Of a DNA stretch of 64,000 nt, positions 55,117 to 64,000 are shown piece after piece. The stretch is taken from the NCBI RefSeq assembly GCF_037645805.1, contig NZ_JBBEXE010000006.1:62001-126000 (forward strand), given 5' to 3'. The translations under genes and the position numbers were made by a program. Below the pieces are notes generated by a model that searched no databases, had not been told where the DNA came from, and saw nothing but the letters and a program-made list of their open reading frames with translations. Numbering within the stretch: position 1 is the first letter of the stretch; each line of letters begins with the position of its first letter. The stretch comes from Leptobacterium_A meishanense. GTDB taxonomy: Bacteria; Bacteroidota; Bacteroidia; Flavobacteriales; Flavobacteriaceae.

Positions 55117-57566
55117 TAGTTATCTACATTAAAAATTATCCGGATGCTTCGGTAGCTAGTTATGGATTGAAAACTGTTGTTGATACGGTGGATGGTTTCT
55201 TTTGCTTGTTTCACGGATTGTCCGGGGGCTATTTTCAATAAGATATCTTTAATATATTCGTTGCGTACCCTTCCTATAGGTGGAGATACAGGACCTAGTA
55301 CATAACTCCCAAAATTATTTCGCATAGATGTAGCATACCAATTAGCTCCTTCGTTTACTTTGTGGTAATCTTTGTGCTTAAACGTTATTTTTATCAGCCT
55401 GTAAAAAGGCGGATATTTGTACTGTCTTCTGTCATTGATCTGGTCGTTGTACATTTCTTCATAGTTGTTTACGGATGCTTGTTGTAATATTTGGTGGTAA
55501 GGGTTATATGTTTGTATGATCACTTTACCTCTCTTTTTAGCTCTCCCTGCCCTCCCCGCTACTTGTTGTATAAGCTGAAAACTACGTTCATACGCCCTGA
55601 AATCAGGGAAATTCAAAAGATTGTCTGCATTCATAATCCCAACTAGTGAAACATTCCGAAAATCCAATCCTTTTGTCAACATTTGAGTTCCTACTAAAAT
55701 ATCTGTTTCTCGCTGTTCAAAGGCAGTAATGACCTTTTCATAACCATATTTGCCTTTAGTTGTATCTGAATCCATACGGGCAATTTTAGCCTCTGAAAAA
55801 AGCTGTTGAGCTTCATAAGCGATCTGTTCTGTTCCAAAACCTTTTGTATTTAAGTCGCTCATACCACAGGCCATACATTTCAGTTGTTGTGCTATATGAT
55901 ATCCACAATAATGGCATCGCAATTGATTGTTGTATTGATGATAGGTCAAACTAACGTCACAATTAGGGCATTGCGGGGAATGCCCACAGGTGTTGCATTC
56001 AACTACGGGAGCAAAACCTCTTCTGTTTTGAAAAAGGATGACTTGTTCTCCATCATGTAACGCTTCAGCTATTTTTTCTTGTAAACGGTCTGAAAAATGA
56101 CCTTTCATTTTCTTCTTACGATGCTTCTCTTTAATATCGACTAATTCAATTTCAGGTAATAAAACACCTCCATGGCGCCGGTTAATTGTTACCAAACCAT
56201 ATTTTCCCATTTGCGCATTATGATAACTTTCTATGGAAGGAGTGGCAGAACCCAGTACAGTTTTAGCGCGGTGTATATTAGCCAATACAATAGCCGCATC
56301 TCTTGCGTGGTAGCGGGGTGCGGGATCAAATTGTTTGAAGGAGGTTTCATGTTCTTCATCAACGATTAGTAATCCTAAATCAGAAAACGGTAGAAATACA
56401 GATGAACGAGCCCCTAATACAATTTGGGCTTTGGAGTTATTTGCCAACACATTGTTCCATACTTCTACCCGTTCATTGACAGAGTATCTGGAATGGTAAA
56501 CACTTATTTTATCTCCAAAATAATCTTGTAAGCGCTTAACCAGTTGTGTTGTAAGGGCTATTTCAGGAAGCAAGTATAACACTTGTTTGCCTTTTTCTAT
56601 AGATGCTTCTATCAATTTTACATAGACCTCAGTTTTCCCGGAAGCTGTAATGCCATATAATAAGGTAACCGAATACGATTCAAAATATTTTTTAATTTCT
56701 TCTAAGGCTTTTTCTTGGTGTATATTGAGTTGCTTAGTCGGAGAAGTATCCTCATCGTATTGGATTCTGTCAACTTTAATAACATATTCCTCTAAAACTC
56801 CCTTCTTTATTAACGCTTTTAAAGAAGCATCGGAAGCATTGCTCTTTTCTTTTAATTCGGTTGCCTTAACAGGTTTCTTTGTGCTTGAAGCAAGCGCATA
56901 CAACGTTAAAATAATAGCTCTTTGTTTAGGTGCACGATCTAAACTTTCTAACAATTCCTTCAATAATGTATCTTTAGAAGCATAATCGCTATGAATTTTT
57001 ATGTATTTCACCAATTTAGGTTTGTACTGCTCATATATCTCTTCCTTTAAAGAAATGATGTTTTTATCTAAAAGACGCTTTAAAACAGGAAATATGTTTT
57101 TTTTGTCAATGATGGTTCCTACTTCATGAGCTTTTAACACAGGTTGATGCTGTAACGCTTCATATACCAACCATTCATCATCTTCTAATATTGATTCTTC
57201 TACGGAAACTTTTGCATTTCTCGTGATAATGGTTTCACTCTCCAGTAAAAATGCACTAGGAACTGCTGCCCGAAATACATCGCCGATAGTACACATGTAA
57301 TATTCCGAAATCCAGAACCAATGCTGCAACTGTAAACTATTTACTAATGGCTTTTCATCCAATATTTGGTGGATCTCTTTTGCTTCATATGTTGTCGGGG
57401 GATTATAATGAACAGCATTGACCAATGCTGTATATATTTTGCTTTTCCCAAAAGGTACTGCTACACGCATCCCCGGCTGGAGGAAAACGGCTTCTGCCTG
57501 TGAAACTTCATAGGTAAATAATTTTTCTACAGGAATAGGAAGTATGACATCTATAAAATATCGCAT
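55113..57566 (-). CDS. priA: Primosomal protein N' (replication restart helicase PriA)
   Basis: 817 residues. N-terminal DNA-binding domain (VILPIPVEKLFTYEVS), helicase core with Walker A GITASGKTE and DEEHE box (LLIVDEEHETSFKQ), and the zinc-binding insertion CNTCGHSPQCPNC...CHYCG...CMACG with eight cysteines. It reloads the replisome at stalled forks. It shares 4 nt with the LytTR gene on the other strand and precedes nothing in its operon except the gene 8 nt upstream (YihY family). Confidence 0.97.
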   Translation of the reverse strand: MRYFIDVILPIPVEKLFTYEVSQAEAVFLQPGMRVAVPFGKSKIYTALVNAVHYNPPTTYEAKEIHQILDEKPLVNSLQLQHWFWISEYYMCTIGDVFRAAVPSAFLLESETIITRNAKVSVEESILEDDEWLVYEALQHQPVLKAHEVGTIIDKKNIFPVLKRLLDKNIISLKEEIYEQYKPKLVKYIKIHSDYASKDTLLKELLESLDRAPKQRAIILTLYALASSTKKPVKATELKEKSNASDASLKALIKKGVLEEYVIKVDRIQYDEDTSPTKQLNIHQEKALEEIKKYFESYSVTLLYGITASGKTEVYVKLIEASIEKGKQVLYLLPEIALTTQLVKRLQDYFGDKISVYHSRYSVNERVEVWNNVLANNSKAQIVLGARSSVFLPFSDLGLLIVDEEHETSFKQFDPAPRYHARDAAIVLANIHRAKTVLGSATPSIESYHNAQMGKYGLVTINRRHGGVLLPEIELVDIKEKHRKKKMKGHFSDRLQEKIAEALHDGEQVILFQNRRGFAPVVECNTCGHSPQCPNCDVSLTYHQYNNQLRCHYCGYHIAQQLKCMACGMSDLNTKGFGTEQIAYEAQQLFSEAKIARMDSDTTKGKYGYEKVITAFEQRETDILVGTQMLTKGLDFRNVSLVGIMNADNLLNFPDFRAYERSFQLIQQVAGRAGRAKKRGKVIIQTYNPYHQILQQASVNNYEEMYNDQINDRRQYKYPPFYRLIKITFKHKDYHKVNEGANWYATSMRNNFGSYVLGPVSPPIGRVRNEYIKDILLKIAPGQSVKQAKETIHRINNSFQSITSYRSIRIIFNVDNY

Positions 57567-57574
57567 GTAAAACC

Positions 57575-58495
57575 TTAGAGTTTCTTTTTCAAACTATTAA
57601 TAGAAGCATTTAACTCAAATCCTAGCAATAGAATGTTAGAGTTCAACCAAATGTACAACATCAATATTAAAAGTGCCCCTATAGAACCGTAGAGTTCATT
57701 GTACTGTGAAAAACTTTCTACGTAGATACCAAATAAAAATGTGGTGAGTATAATAAGAATCGTTGTAAGCAATGCTCCGGGAGAAAAAAACCGCATTTCA
57801 CGTCCCAGTGTAGTACCAAAATAATACAATATTGACGTAGCTATATAGACCATAATGACCAAAAAAGCATACTGTGCTATTTTTACTGAAGTTTCAAGGT
57901 TATCTAAATAGCCTTTTTCTGTTAATTTTTCTAACACATATACTTCAAAATAAATAAACCCTATAACAATAAGCAGCAATAAAAGTGCCATGATGATGGC
58001 TATTCCCAGCGATAAAAAATATTGTCGAATAACATTTCTGGTTATTTTCACATGGTAGGAAGTTTCAAAACCGCCAAAAATAGCATTGATCCCATTACCC
58101 ATGAGAAATATAGAGAGCACAAAAACTGATGAAAGCAACCCCCCTCTCTTTTTTCCGGCAATATCTTCAAATATAGTATCGAAAAACTCATTGGTTCGGG
58201 GTGGTAACAAACTTTCAATAAAAGCTTGAAAATCGCCTTGAAAACCCTCTATAGGCACAAAAGGTATAAGGTTCAATACAAATAAAAGAAAAGGGAAAAT
58301 AGCCATAAAAAAGCTAAATGAAATAGCACTTGCTCTATAAGTTAGCGCCCCTTTTATAATCCCAATCACATACATTTCAATGAGGTCATAGAGGGACAAC
58401 CCTTCAAACGTCCGTAACTTTATCCTTTGTAATAGCTTTACAATACTTTTGACAATTGGAATTTTAGCTAACTTTTCTGATACTTCATCCGCCAT
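57575..58495 (-). CDS. YihY/virulence factor BrkB-family membrane protein
   Basis: 306 residues with six hydrophobic spans. The family motif region YRASAISFSFFMAIFPFLLFVLNLIPFVP is clear, and SLYDLIEMYVIGIIKGALT is the preceding amphipathic part. It was once misnamed ribonuclease BN; true function unknown. It overlaps nadC by 11 nt and is followed by priA after 8 nt, so nadC-yihY-priA form one transcription unit. Confidence 0.88.
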   Translation of the reverse strand: MADEVSEKLAKIPIVKSIVKLLQRIKLRTFEGLSLYDLIEMYVIGIIKGALTYRASAISFSFFMAIFPFLLFVLNLIPFVPIEGFQGDFQAFIESLLPPRTNEFFDTIFEDIAGKKRGGLLSSVFVLSIFLMGNGINAIFGGFETSYHVKITRNVIRQYFLSLGIAIIMALLLLLIVIGFIYFEVYVLEKLTEKGYLDNLETSVKIAQYAFLVIMVYIATSILYYFGTTLGREMRFFSPGALLTTILIILTTFLFGIYVESFSQYNELYGSIGALLILMLYIWLNSNILLLGFELNASINSLKKKL

Positions 58496-59354
58496 ATACC
58501 ATTGCTTTTAAACTTAAGTCCATATTGTGTACAGAATGTGTTAGGGCCCCTGAAGAAATATAATCAACACCACATTCTGCATATTTCCTGATAGTCTGTT
58601 CATTAATACCTCCGGAAGATTCAGTTTGGCAACGGTCTCCTATAATATTAACCGCCTTGAAGGTTTCTTCATAGTTAAAATTGTCCAGTAATATCCGGTG
58701 TACACCCTCCGATTCCAATATTTCTTTAACTTCCTCCAAATTCCTCGCTTCTACAATTATTTTCAAATCTTTATTTTCTCGTTGCAAATACTCCTTTGTT
58801 TTCTTAATGGCTTTGGTGATACCCCCTGCAAAATCGATATGATTGTCTTTTAACATAATCATATCATATAAACCAAAACGATGGTTCTCGCCCCCTCCTA
58901 TTTTCACAGCCCATTTTTCTATAGCGCGAATGCCGGGAGTTGTTTTTCGGGTATCCAAAATTTTAGCATTCGTGCCATCTAGCAGTTTTACATATTTTGC
59001 TGTTTTTGTAGCAATGGCACTCATTCGCTGCATTGCATTTAGAACTAATCTTTCTGTTTTTAAAATTGCTTGTGAACTGCCTGATACGTGAAAAACAACA
59101 TCGCCTTTTTTAACTTTCTCCCCATCATTTATAAAAACGGTTGTTTCTAAATTAACATCTACATGCGTGAAAATTTTTTGAGCAAATGCAACTCCTGCAA
59201 TAACACCTTCTCCTTTGACCAATAATTTAGCTTTTCCTTTGGCTGAAGCTGGGATGCATGCTAACGAGCTATGATCTCCATCTCCTACATCTTCACGAAT
59301 GGCATTGGAAATGATATGGTCTAGCTCCCGTTGAAATTGTGATTGAGATATCAT
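58485..59354 (-). CDS. nadC: Nicotinate-nucleotide pyrophosphorylase (carboxylating)
   Basis: 289 residues. It makes nicotinate mononucleotide from quinolinate and PRPP in de novo NAD synthesis. Motifs are REDVGDGDHSS at the N-terminus, RLVLNAMQRMSAIAT, LDTRKTTPGIRAIEKWAVKIGGGENHRFGLYDMIMLKDNH, and SSGGINEQTI. Standard length. Heads a unit with the YihY-family gene and priA. Confidence 0.97.
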   Translation of the reverse strand: MISQSQFQRELDHIISNAIREDVGDGDHSSLACIPASAKGKAKLLVKGEGVIAGVAFAQKIFTHVDVNLETTVFINDGEKVKKGDVVFHVSGSSQAILKTERLVLNAMQRMSAIATKTAKYVKLLDGTNAKILDTRKTTPGIRAIEKWAVKIGGGENHRFGLYDMIMLKDNHIDFAGGITKAIKKTKEYLQRENKDLKIIVEARNLEEVKEILESEGVHRILLDNFNYEETFKAVNIIGDRCQTESSGGINEQTIRKYAECGVDYISSGALTHSVHNMDLSLKAMVYGG

Positions 59355-59445
59355 TTTAAAAAGGTTTATGCTAATGTACTAACTATCAATAAACCTTAAA
59401 AATCTATTTTAATTGACCCCATTTAAAATTTGTAATTTTACCACT

Positions 59446-59919
59446 ATGAAGGTAACGTTGATTGCAATAGGAAAAACAGATAATACCGAATTACAAAAAT
59501 TAATTGCTGATTATCAAAAAAGACTATCGCATTATGTTAATTTTCATCTTGAAATTATTCCGGATATTAAAAATTCAAAAAAGTATTCTGAAACACAACA
59601 AAAAGAGATGGAAGGTAATGCCCTTTTAAAAAAACTAAACACTACAGATACTTTAGTAATGCTTGATGAAAATGGAAAGCACTACACTTCCATGGCATTT
59701 TCAGAGTACCTGCAAAAAAAAATGAATGCAGGCACTAAAAGTTTAGTGTTCGCTATTGGTGGCCCGTATGGTTTTTCAGAAACTGTTTACAAACGTGGAC
59801 AAGAAAAAATAGCCCTATCAAAAATGACCTTTTCACATCAAATGATACGTTTATTTTTTATTGAACAACTCTATAGGGGTTTTACCATATTGAGAAATGA
59901 ACCTTATCATCATAAGTAA
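59446..59919 (+). CDS. rlmH: 23S rRNA (pseudouridine1915-N3)-methyltransferase RlmH
   Basis: 157 residues from the ATG at 59446, the usual length (about 155-160). The SPOUT-fold SAM site LVFAIGGPYGFS and the C-terminus FYR-type tail QLYRGFTILRNEPYHHK are diagnostic. Methylates a pseudouridine in helix 69 of 23S rRNA. Monocistronic. Confidence 0.96.
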   Translation: MKVTLIAIGKTDNTELQKLIADYQKRLSHYVNFHLEIIPDIKNSKKYSETQQKEMEGNALLKKLNTTDTLVMLDENGKHYTSMAFSEYLQKKMNAGTKSLVFAIGGPYGFSETVYKRGQEKIALSKMTFSHQMIRLFFIEQLYRGFTILRNEPYHHK

Positions 59920-59995
59920 GTTAGGTTTTATTTTTCCGACTTCTTAATACAGTATCGATTGATACACCTGATTAAATGTAAAACCCCATCCTAAC

Positions 59996-61198
59996 ATGTT
60001 TTTTAAAAAATATGTCTTTTCTCTATTTTTTGCTATTCCTGTATTTTTGTTCAGTCAGGAAATTTCTATTCCACCATTTGGAAAAGGCCTTTTAAATATA
60101 AAAGCTAAAGACAGTTCATGGGCTATGAAATTTGCACTACGGATCCAATCCCGTGCTGTTTTTGAATGGGAGACACAGAATAGTGATTTGTCTAATTTTT
60201 CATCTGACTTTTTAATTCGGCGCGCTCATTTAAAATTTGATGGCTTTGTCCTTAATCCAAAACTACAGTACAAATTTGTGTTAGGCCTTTCTAATATAGA
60301 TGCTTCAGGAGCATCTTCTTTCACCGGCAATGCACCCAGAAATATTTTTGATGCCGTCATAAAATGGAATTTTAAAGGCAACTTTTATATATGGTTTGGA
60401 CAGACCAAACTCCCCGGAAACCTGGAACGTATTATTTCTTCTGCAGAGCTGCAATTTGTAGAACGGTCTTTGGTAGATGACAATTTTAATATTGATCGTG
60501 ATATTGGGATACAACTCCGGCACCACTTTAAATTAAATAATAATTTTATCATACGAGAGCAGGTAGCCATCTCCCAAGGAGAAGGTAAAAACATTGTTAC
60601 AGGAAACTTGGGTGGATATGAATATACCGGAAGGGTTGAGTTACTCCCTTTAGGTGCTTTCAAAAAGAAGGGTGAGTTTAGCCAAGGTGACCTCCGGAGA
60701 GAAGAAAAACCTAGATTAGCTATTGGTATTGCATATGATTTTAATGATGATGCCGTAAGGACAAAAAGTAATCGAGGGAACCACATGGTTACCAATACCG
60801 GATTTCATGAAACTGATATTAGCACCTTCTTTATAGATGCAATGTTTAAATACAAAGGTTTTTCTTTTACTGGAGAGTATGCAAATCGTAATGCGGACGA
60901 TCCTCTCGCAAAAAATACTGATGGAAGTTTAACCGGTGATATTGTTGAAACAGGAAACGGGTTTAACTTACAAGTTGGATATTTGTTTCGTAATAATTAT
61001 GAAGTTTCAGGAAGATACACAAATATTTCACTTGATGAAGTTGTTACCAGAAAAGGAATGAAAAATCAATTTTCTTTAGGGTTTTCTAAATACATTGTAA
61101 GCCATAAGCTTAAATTACAAACAGATATACGTTACCTGTCTCTAGAAAATAATGTAGATAAGCTCATATATAGGTTGCAGATGGAAGTCCACTTCTAA
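59996..61198 (+). CDS. Phosphate-type porin O/P family outer-membrane protein
   Basis: 400 residues with a signal peptide (FLFSQEI). The mature sequence begins ISIPPFGKGLLNIKAKDSSWAMKFALRIQSRAVFEW and continues as a 16-strand-type barrel (FLIRRAHLKFDGFVLNPKLQYKF, IWFGQTKLPGN), ending in FLFLQMEVHF-like aromatic strand. It matches the O/P (phosphate-selective porin) family. Not SusC-like. It is followed, 305 nt later, by a close paralogue. Confidence 0.9.
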   Translation: MFFKKYVFSLFFAIPVFLFSQEISIPPFGKGLLNIKAKDSSWAMKFALRIQSRAVFEWETQNSDLSNFSSDFLIRRAHLKFDGFVLNPKLQYKFVLGLSNIDASGASSFTGNAPRNIFDAVIKWNFKGNFYIWFGQTKLPGNLERIISSAELQFVERSLVDDNFNIDRDIGIQLRHHFKLNNNFIIREQVAISQGEGKNIVTGNLGGYEYTGRVELLPLGAFKKKGEFSQGDLRREEKPRLAIGIAYDFNDDAVRTKSNRGNHMVTNTGFHETDISTFFIDAMFKYKGFSFTGEYANRNADDPLAKNTDGSLTGDIVETGNGFNLQVGYLFRNNYEVSGRYTNISLDEVVTRKGMKNQFSLGFSKYIVSHKLKLQTDIRYLSLENNVDKLIYRLQMEVHF

Positions 61199-61371
61199 GT
61201 TTTTTTATTACTAAAATATATTTTTTAAATATTTTCCCGAATTTTTAACAATTATATATCATTAGCATTACATAAAAATTACTTTTCTATATGATATTTG
61301 ACTTGTCTCTAGAGATATTATGATCTTTCATATAATCACTAGTTTTTGTCAATTAGATGTATGAAAATCAC

Positions 61372-61394
61372 AGGCTGCCATGGCCAGGCAGCCT
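61372..61394 (+). terminator. Terminator-like hairpin in the porin intergenic region
   Basis: AGGCTGCC (61372-61379) pairs with GGCAGCCT (61387-61394), loop ATGGCCA, followed by TTTATG. It is 174 nt past the first porin's stop, too far to be an obvious direct terminator. Confidence 0.72.
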
Positions 61395-61435
61395 TTTATG
61401 TTATTAACAGTTCATATATATTATTGACTTAATGA

Positions 61436-61464
61436 TAACGTATTGGAAACGTTAAGTTAACATT
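61436..61464 (+). promoter_or_regulatory. Candidate PHO-box-like array upstream of the second porin
   Basis: TAACGTA (61436), AAACGTT (61447) and TAACATT (61458) recur at exact 11-bp steps with 4-bp spacers. A -7-like TTAATTTG lies at 61473-61480. The 11-bp spacing is that of PhoB/PhoP sites in other bacteria. Confidence 0.5.
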
Positions 61465-61503
61465 ACTCCTAGTTAATTTGCAGTGACAAAAACTAGTAGT
61501 GAT

Positions 61504-62703
61504 ATGAAAATTATAATTCCCATAGCGGTACTGCTATGCATAACATTCTCTTCAAACGGACAAGAAATTATAGTTCCTTCATTTGGAAAAGGAATCTTTA
61601 ATATAAAAAGCAAGGATACTACATGGAGTATGAAATTCGCAGCAAGAATGCAATTCTTGGGGATTTCAGAATGGGATGTGGAAGATGGTTCCATTGATAA
61701 CCCTAATACAAATTTCCTAATAAGAAGAGCTCGTCTGAAATTTGATGGATTTGCCTTTACACCCAAGCTACAATATAAATTAGAACTTGGTTTATCTAAT
61801 CGGGATATTTCAGGAAGTTCTGAATTTACCAATAATGCTCCTAGATACATATTGGATGCTGTAGTAAAATGGAACTTCTACAAAAATTTCACTTTATGGT
61901 TTGGTCAAACAAAACTTCCAGGGAATGTAGAGCGGGTAATTTCTTCTGGAAACCTACAACTGGTAGATAGATCTTTGGTAAATAGCAGATTTAATATTGA
62001 TCGAGATATAGGAATACAAATACGTCATTATTTCAATTTAACAAATAAATTTATTATTCGGGAAAGTTTTGCGCTATCTCAAGGGGAAGGAAGAAACATT
62101 ACTACCGGTAATCTAGGAGGGCATCAATACACAGGAAGAGTTGAGTTTTTACCTTTAGGAAATTTTATTAGTAAAGGTGATTACAGCGGAAGTGACTTAA
62201 AAAGAGAAACTAAGCCAAAACTAATGTTTGGTGTTACATATGATTTTAATAACAATGCCGTCAAAAACAGAAGTAATCAAGGAAGTTATATGATAAATGA
62301 TATTGGGTTTTATGAAACTAACATCAATACATTATTTCTTGATGCCATGTTCAAATATAAAGGGTTCTCATTCATGGGAGAATATGCTAAAAGAACTGCT
62401 GACGATCCTTTTGCAAAAAATGCTGATGGAAGTTTAACAGGTGATATTGTTCAAGTTGGAAAAGGAATTAATTTGCAAGCCGGGTACTTACTCAATAACA
62501 ACTATGAAATTTCAGGAAGATATACCAATATAAAACTTGAAAAAAATATTACCGGAAAAAACCCTGAAAACCAATACACATTAGGGATATCAAAATTTAT
62601 AGTAGGGCATAAACTAAAAGTACAAACTGACATTAGTTATCTATCTATAGATAACAGTACTGATAAGTTAATGTATAGGTTGCAATTTGATGTTCATTTT
62701 TAA
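61504..62703 (+). CDS. Phosphate-type porin O/P family protein, paralogue
   Basis: 399 residues from the ATG at 61504, chosen because it starts the signal peptide (MKIIIPIAVLLCITFSSNGQ) directly. It aligns closely along its length with the preceding porin: FGKGIFNIKSKDTTWSMKFAARMQ, FLIRRARLKFDGFAF, LWFGQTKLPGN, GEGRNITTGNLGGHQYTGRVEF, and a final LQFDVHF strand. The two are paralogues from a tandem duplication. It is followed after 77 nt by a PiT-type phosphate transporter. Confidence 0.9.
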   Translation: MKIIIPIAVLLCITFSSNGQEIIVPSFGKGIFNIKSKDTTWSMKFAARMQFLGISEWDVEDGSIDNPNTNFLIRRARLKFDGFAFTPKLQYKLELGLSNRDISGSSEFTNNAPRYILDAVVKWNFYKNFTLWFGQTKLPGNVERVISSGNLQLVDRSLVNSRFNIDRDIGIQIRHYFNLTNKFIIRESFALSQGEGRNITTGNLGGHQYTGRVEFLPLGNFISKGDYSGSDLKRETKPKLMFGVTYDFNNNAVKNRSNQGSYMINDIGFYETNINTLFLDAMFKYKGFSFMGEYAKRTADDPFAKNADGSLTGDIVQVGKGINLQAGYLLNNNYEISGRYTNIKLEKNITGKNPENQYTLGISKFIVGHKLKVQTDISYLSIDNSTDKLMYRLQFDVHF

Positions 62704-62713
62704 TTAAATAATA

Positions 62714-62731
62714 TAACATTATAGTAACATT
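62714..62731 (+). promoter_or_regulatory. Candidate PHO-box-like repeat upstream of pitA
   Basis: Two perfect TAACATT heptamers start 11 bp apart (62714 and 62725). The second covers the expected -33 position relative to a -7-like GATATTTG at 62750-62757, 24 nt upstream of the pitA start. Confidence 0.5.
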
Positions 62732-62780
62732 TCACTGAAATTTAGTCTAGATATTTGTGAACAATTTTATATTTAAATAA

Positions 62781-64000
62781 ATGGAAAATATTTATCTTTT
62801 AATGATTGTAGCTTTAGCTATCTTAGCTATTGCAGATCTAGTTGTAGGTGTTAGCAATGATGCCGTTAACTTTTTAAATTCTGCTATTGGTTCTAAGGCA
62901 ATTTCTTTCCGGACCATTATGATTGTTGCTAGTTTAGGGATTTTTATAGGGGCTGTATTTTCCAGTGGCATGATGGAAGTGGCCCGTAAAGGGATTTTTG
63001 TTCCCGGACAATTTATGTTTTCCGAAATCATGATCATTTTCATGGCAGTCATGATTACCGATATATTGTTGTTAGATTTCTTTAATACATTGGGAATGCC
63101 TACTTCCACTACAGTTTCTATTGTATTTGAACTCCTTGGAGCAGCTGTAGCCATGGCATTGATAAAAATAAGTGCTTCTGAGACTGAATCTATTTCAGCA
63201 TTGTCAAAATATATTAATTCTGATCAAGCGTTGCTTATTATCTCAGGGATTGTACTTTCAGTGGTTATTGCATTTACTGTTGGGGCTATTGTTCAATTGA
63301 TATCAAGACTGGTATTTTCTTTTCATTATGAAAAAAAGATAAAAAATTTTGGAGCTATTTTTGGCGGGGTCGCTTTAACTGCTATAACCTATTTTATCAT
63401 AATGAAAGGGCTTAAAGGCACTCCTTATTATAATATTTTAAAAGATGTTTTAGAAGGCAATGAGTTACTTATCATAGGTGGTAGTTTCATTTTCTGGATT
63501 CTTTTTTCCCAGCTTTTCATGAGTTTATTCAAAAAGAGTATTCTAATACTTGTTATTGCTATTGGCACTTTTGGGTTAGCTTTAGCTTTTGCAGGAAATG
63601 ACTTGGTTAACTTTATAGGTGTTCCCATGGCAGCTTATCATTCCTATGAAGCTTGGTCTGCTTCAGGAGTAGAAGCCTCTCTATTTTCCATGGAATCACT
63701 GTCTAAAAAAGTCCCTACAGAACCGCTATTGTTATTTATAGCAGGAGGGATTATGGTATTAACACTTTGGTTTTCCAAAAAAGCAAGAACCGTTACAGAT
63801 ACTGAAATTGGGTTAGCTCGTCAAGGTGAGGGCCATGAAAAGTTTCAACCTAATCTTTTATCCAGATTAGTTGTAAGAGCTGTGTCAAACCTTAATAAGG
63901 TTATAATATTTATTATCCCGGACTCTACTAGGAGAAGAATAAATAATCAATTCGAAAAACCAGTAATCAACCTTCCGAAGAACAAACATTATGAACTTCC
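62781..64000 (+). CDS. pitA: Inorganic phosphate transporter, PiT family (C-terminus beyond window)
   Basis: 406 codons are visible. It has both PiT signatures: VGVSNDAVNFLNSAIGSKA at the N-terminus and AFAGNDLVNFIGVPMAA about residue 270. About ten hydrophobic spans are seen, with FNTLGMPTSTTVSIVFELLGAAVA as another conserved region. The inner-membrane protein imports phosphate, probably as a metal-phosphate complex with protons. The run after the second PiT motif is soluble and continues past 64000. Near-upstream porins and PHO-box-like repeats fit a phosphate uptake locus. Confidence 0.93.
   Translation, partial: MENIYLLMIVALAILAIADLVVGVSNDAVNFLNSAIGSKAISFRTIMIVASLGIFIGAVFSSGMMEVARKGIFVPGQFMFSEIMIIFMAVMITDILLLDFFNTLGMPTSTTVSIVFELLGAAVAMALIKISASETESISALSKYINSDQALLIISGIVLSVVIAFTVGAIVQLISRLVFSFHYEKKIKNFGAIFGGVALTAITYFIIMKGLKGTPYYNILKDVLEGNELLIIGGSFIFWILFSQLFMSLFKKSILILVIAIGTFGLALAFAGNDLVNFIGVPMAAYHSYEAWSASGVEASLFSMESLSKKVPTEPLLLFIAGGIMVLTLWFSKKARTVTDTEIGLARQGEGHEKFQPNLLSRLVVRAVSNLNKVIIFIIPDSTRRRINNQFEKPVINLPKNKHYEL

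Larger units (their letters stand above)
61199..61503. other. 305-nt gap between the two porin genes
   Basis: No ORF of use. It holds a -7-like GATATTTG (61293-61300), a 10-bp palindrome TCTCTAGAGA (61306-61315), a terminator-like hairpin (61372-61394), and three 11-bp-phased repeats of the second porin's promoter region (61436-61464). A small RNA or attenuator is possible; see findings. Confidence 0.6.

Overview
The window reads as a chromosomal segment of a member of the phylum Bacteroidota, most likely family Flavobacteriaceae. The evidence is low G+C coding sequence, few Shine-Dalgarno sequences, promoters of the TTG-N19-20-TAnnTTTG type in front of the ribosomal protein genes, a type IX secretion (T9SS) component (PorQ), three giant cargo proteins ending in the type B gliding/T9SS sorting domain, SusC-independent O/P-type porins, head-GIN proteins and many lipoproteins. 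I see no rRNA, tRNA, CRISPR array, transposase, integrase island or prophage. The single tyrosine recombinase looks like housekeeping XerD. Both ends cut genes: ppk1 on the left and a PiT phosphate transporter on the right.

Layout. 1-5234 (minus): pyrR, pyrB, a small STAS-like protein, rnz, pdxH, a SixA-type phosphatase and ppk1. 5394-8868 (plus): a compact three-gene operon of a secernin-like Ntn hydrolase, a class III aminotransferase and a divergent protein with kinase-like motifs; this is the best candidate for an undescribed small system. 8940-15235 (minus): rpsA, cmk, porQ, lon. 15495-18392 (plus): ECF sigma factor, membrane anti-sigma-like protein and two beta-solenoid-like exported proteins. 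18475-27225: lipoproteins, metalloproteases, an MFS transporter, a hydrolase, and a pair of tandem MsrB proteins with a DinB-like protein. 27237-33780: prolyl oligopeptidase, membrane-anchored AraC regulator, lpdA, aroQ and two small outer-membrane barrels. 33920-38396: xerD, a YhhN-like membrane protein, a second divergent kinase-like protein, and an ABC exporter pair.

38495-49022 (plus) holds three large T9SS-exported proteins (1096, 759 and 1606 residues) built from one ~95-residue (285 bp) module, present in 7, 2 and 11 copies. Some copies are almost identical at DNA level and mosaic, which points to ongoing expansion and conversion. 49153-59919 is housekeeping: uvrB, hisS, the rpsF-rpsR-rplI ribosomal operon, a LytTR response regulator, priA, a YihY-family membrane protein, nadC and rlmH. 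59996-64000 carries two paralogous phosphate-type porins followed by pitA. 11-bp-phased direct repeats resembling PHO boxes lie upstream of the second porin and of pitA, suggesting a phosphate-starvation regulon. PPK1 and SixA at the opposite end also handle phosphate, although nothing in the sequence links the two ends.

All functional calls come from reading motifs and remembered family features; no database search was possible.
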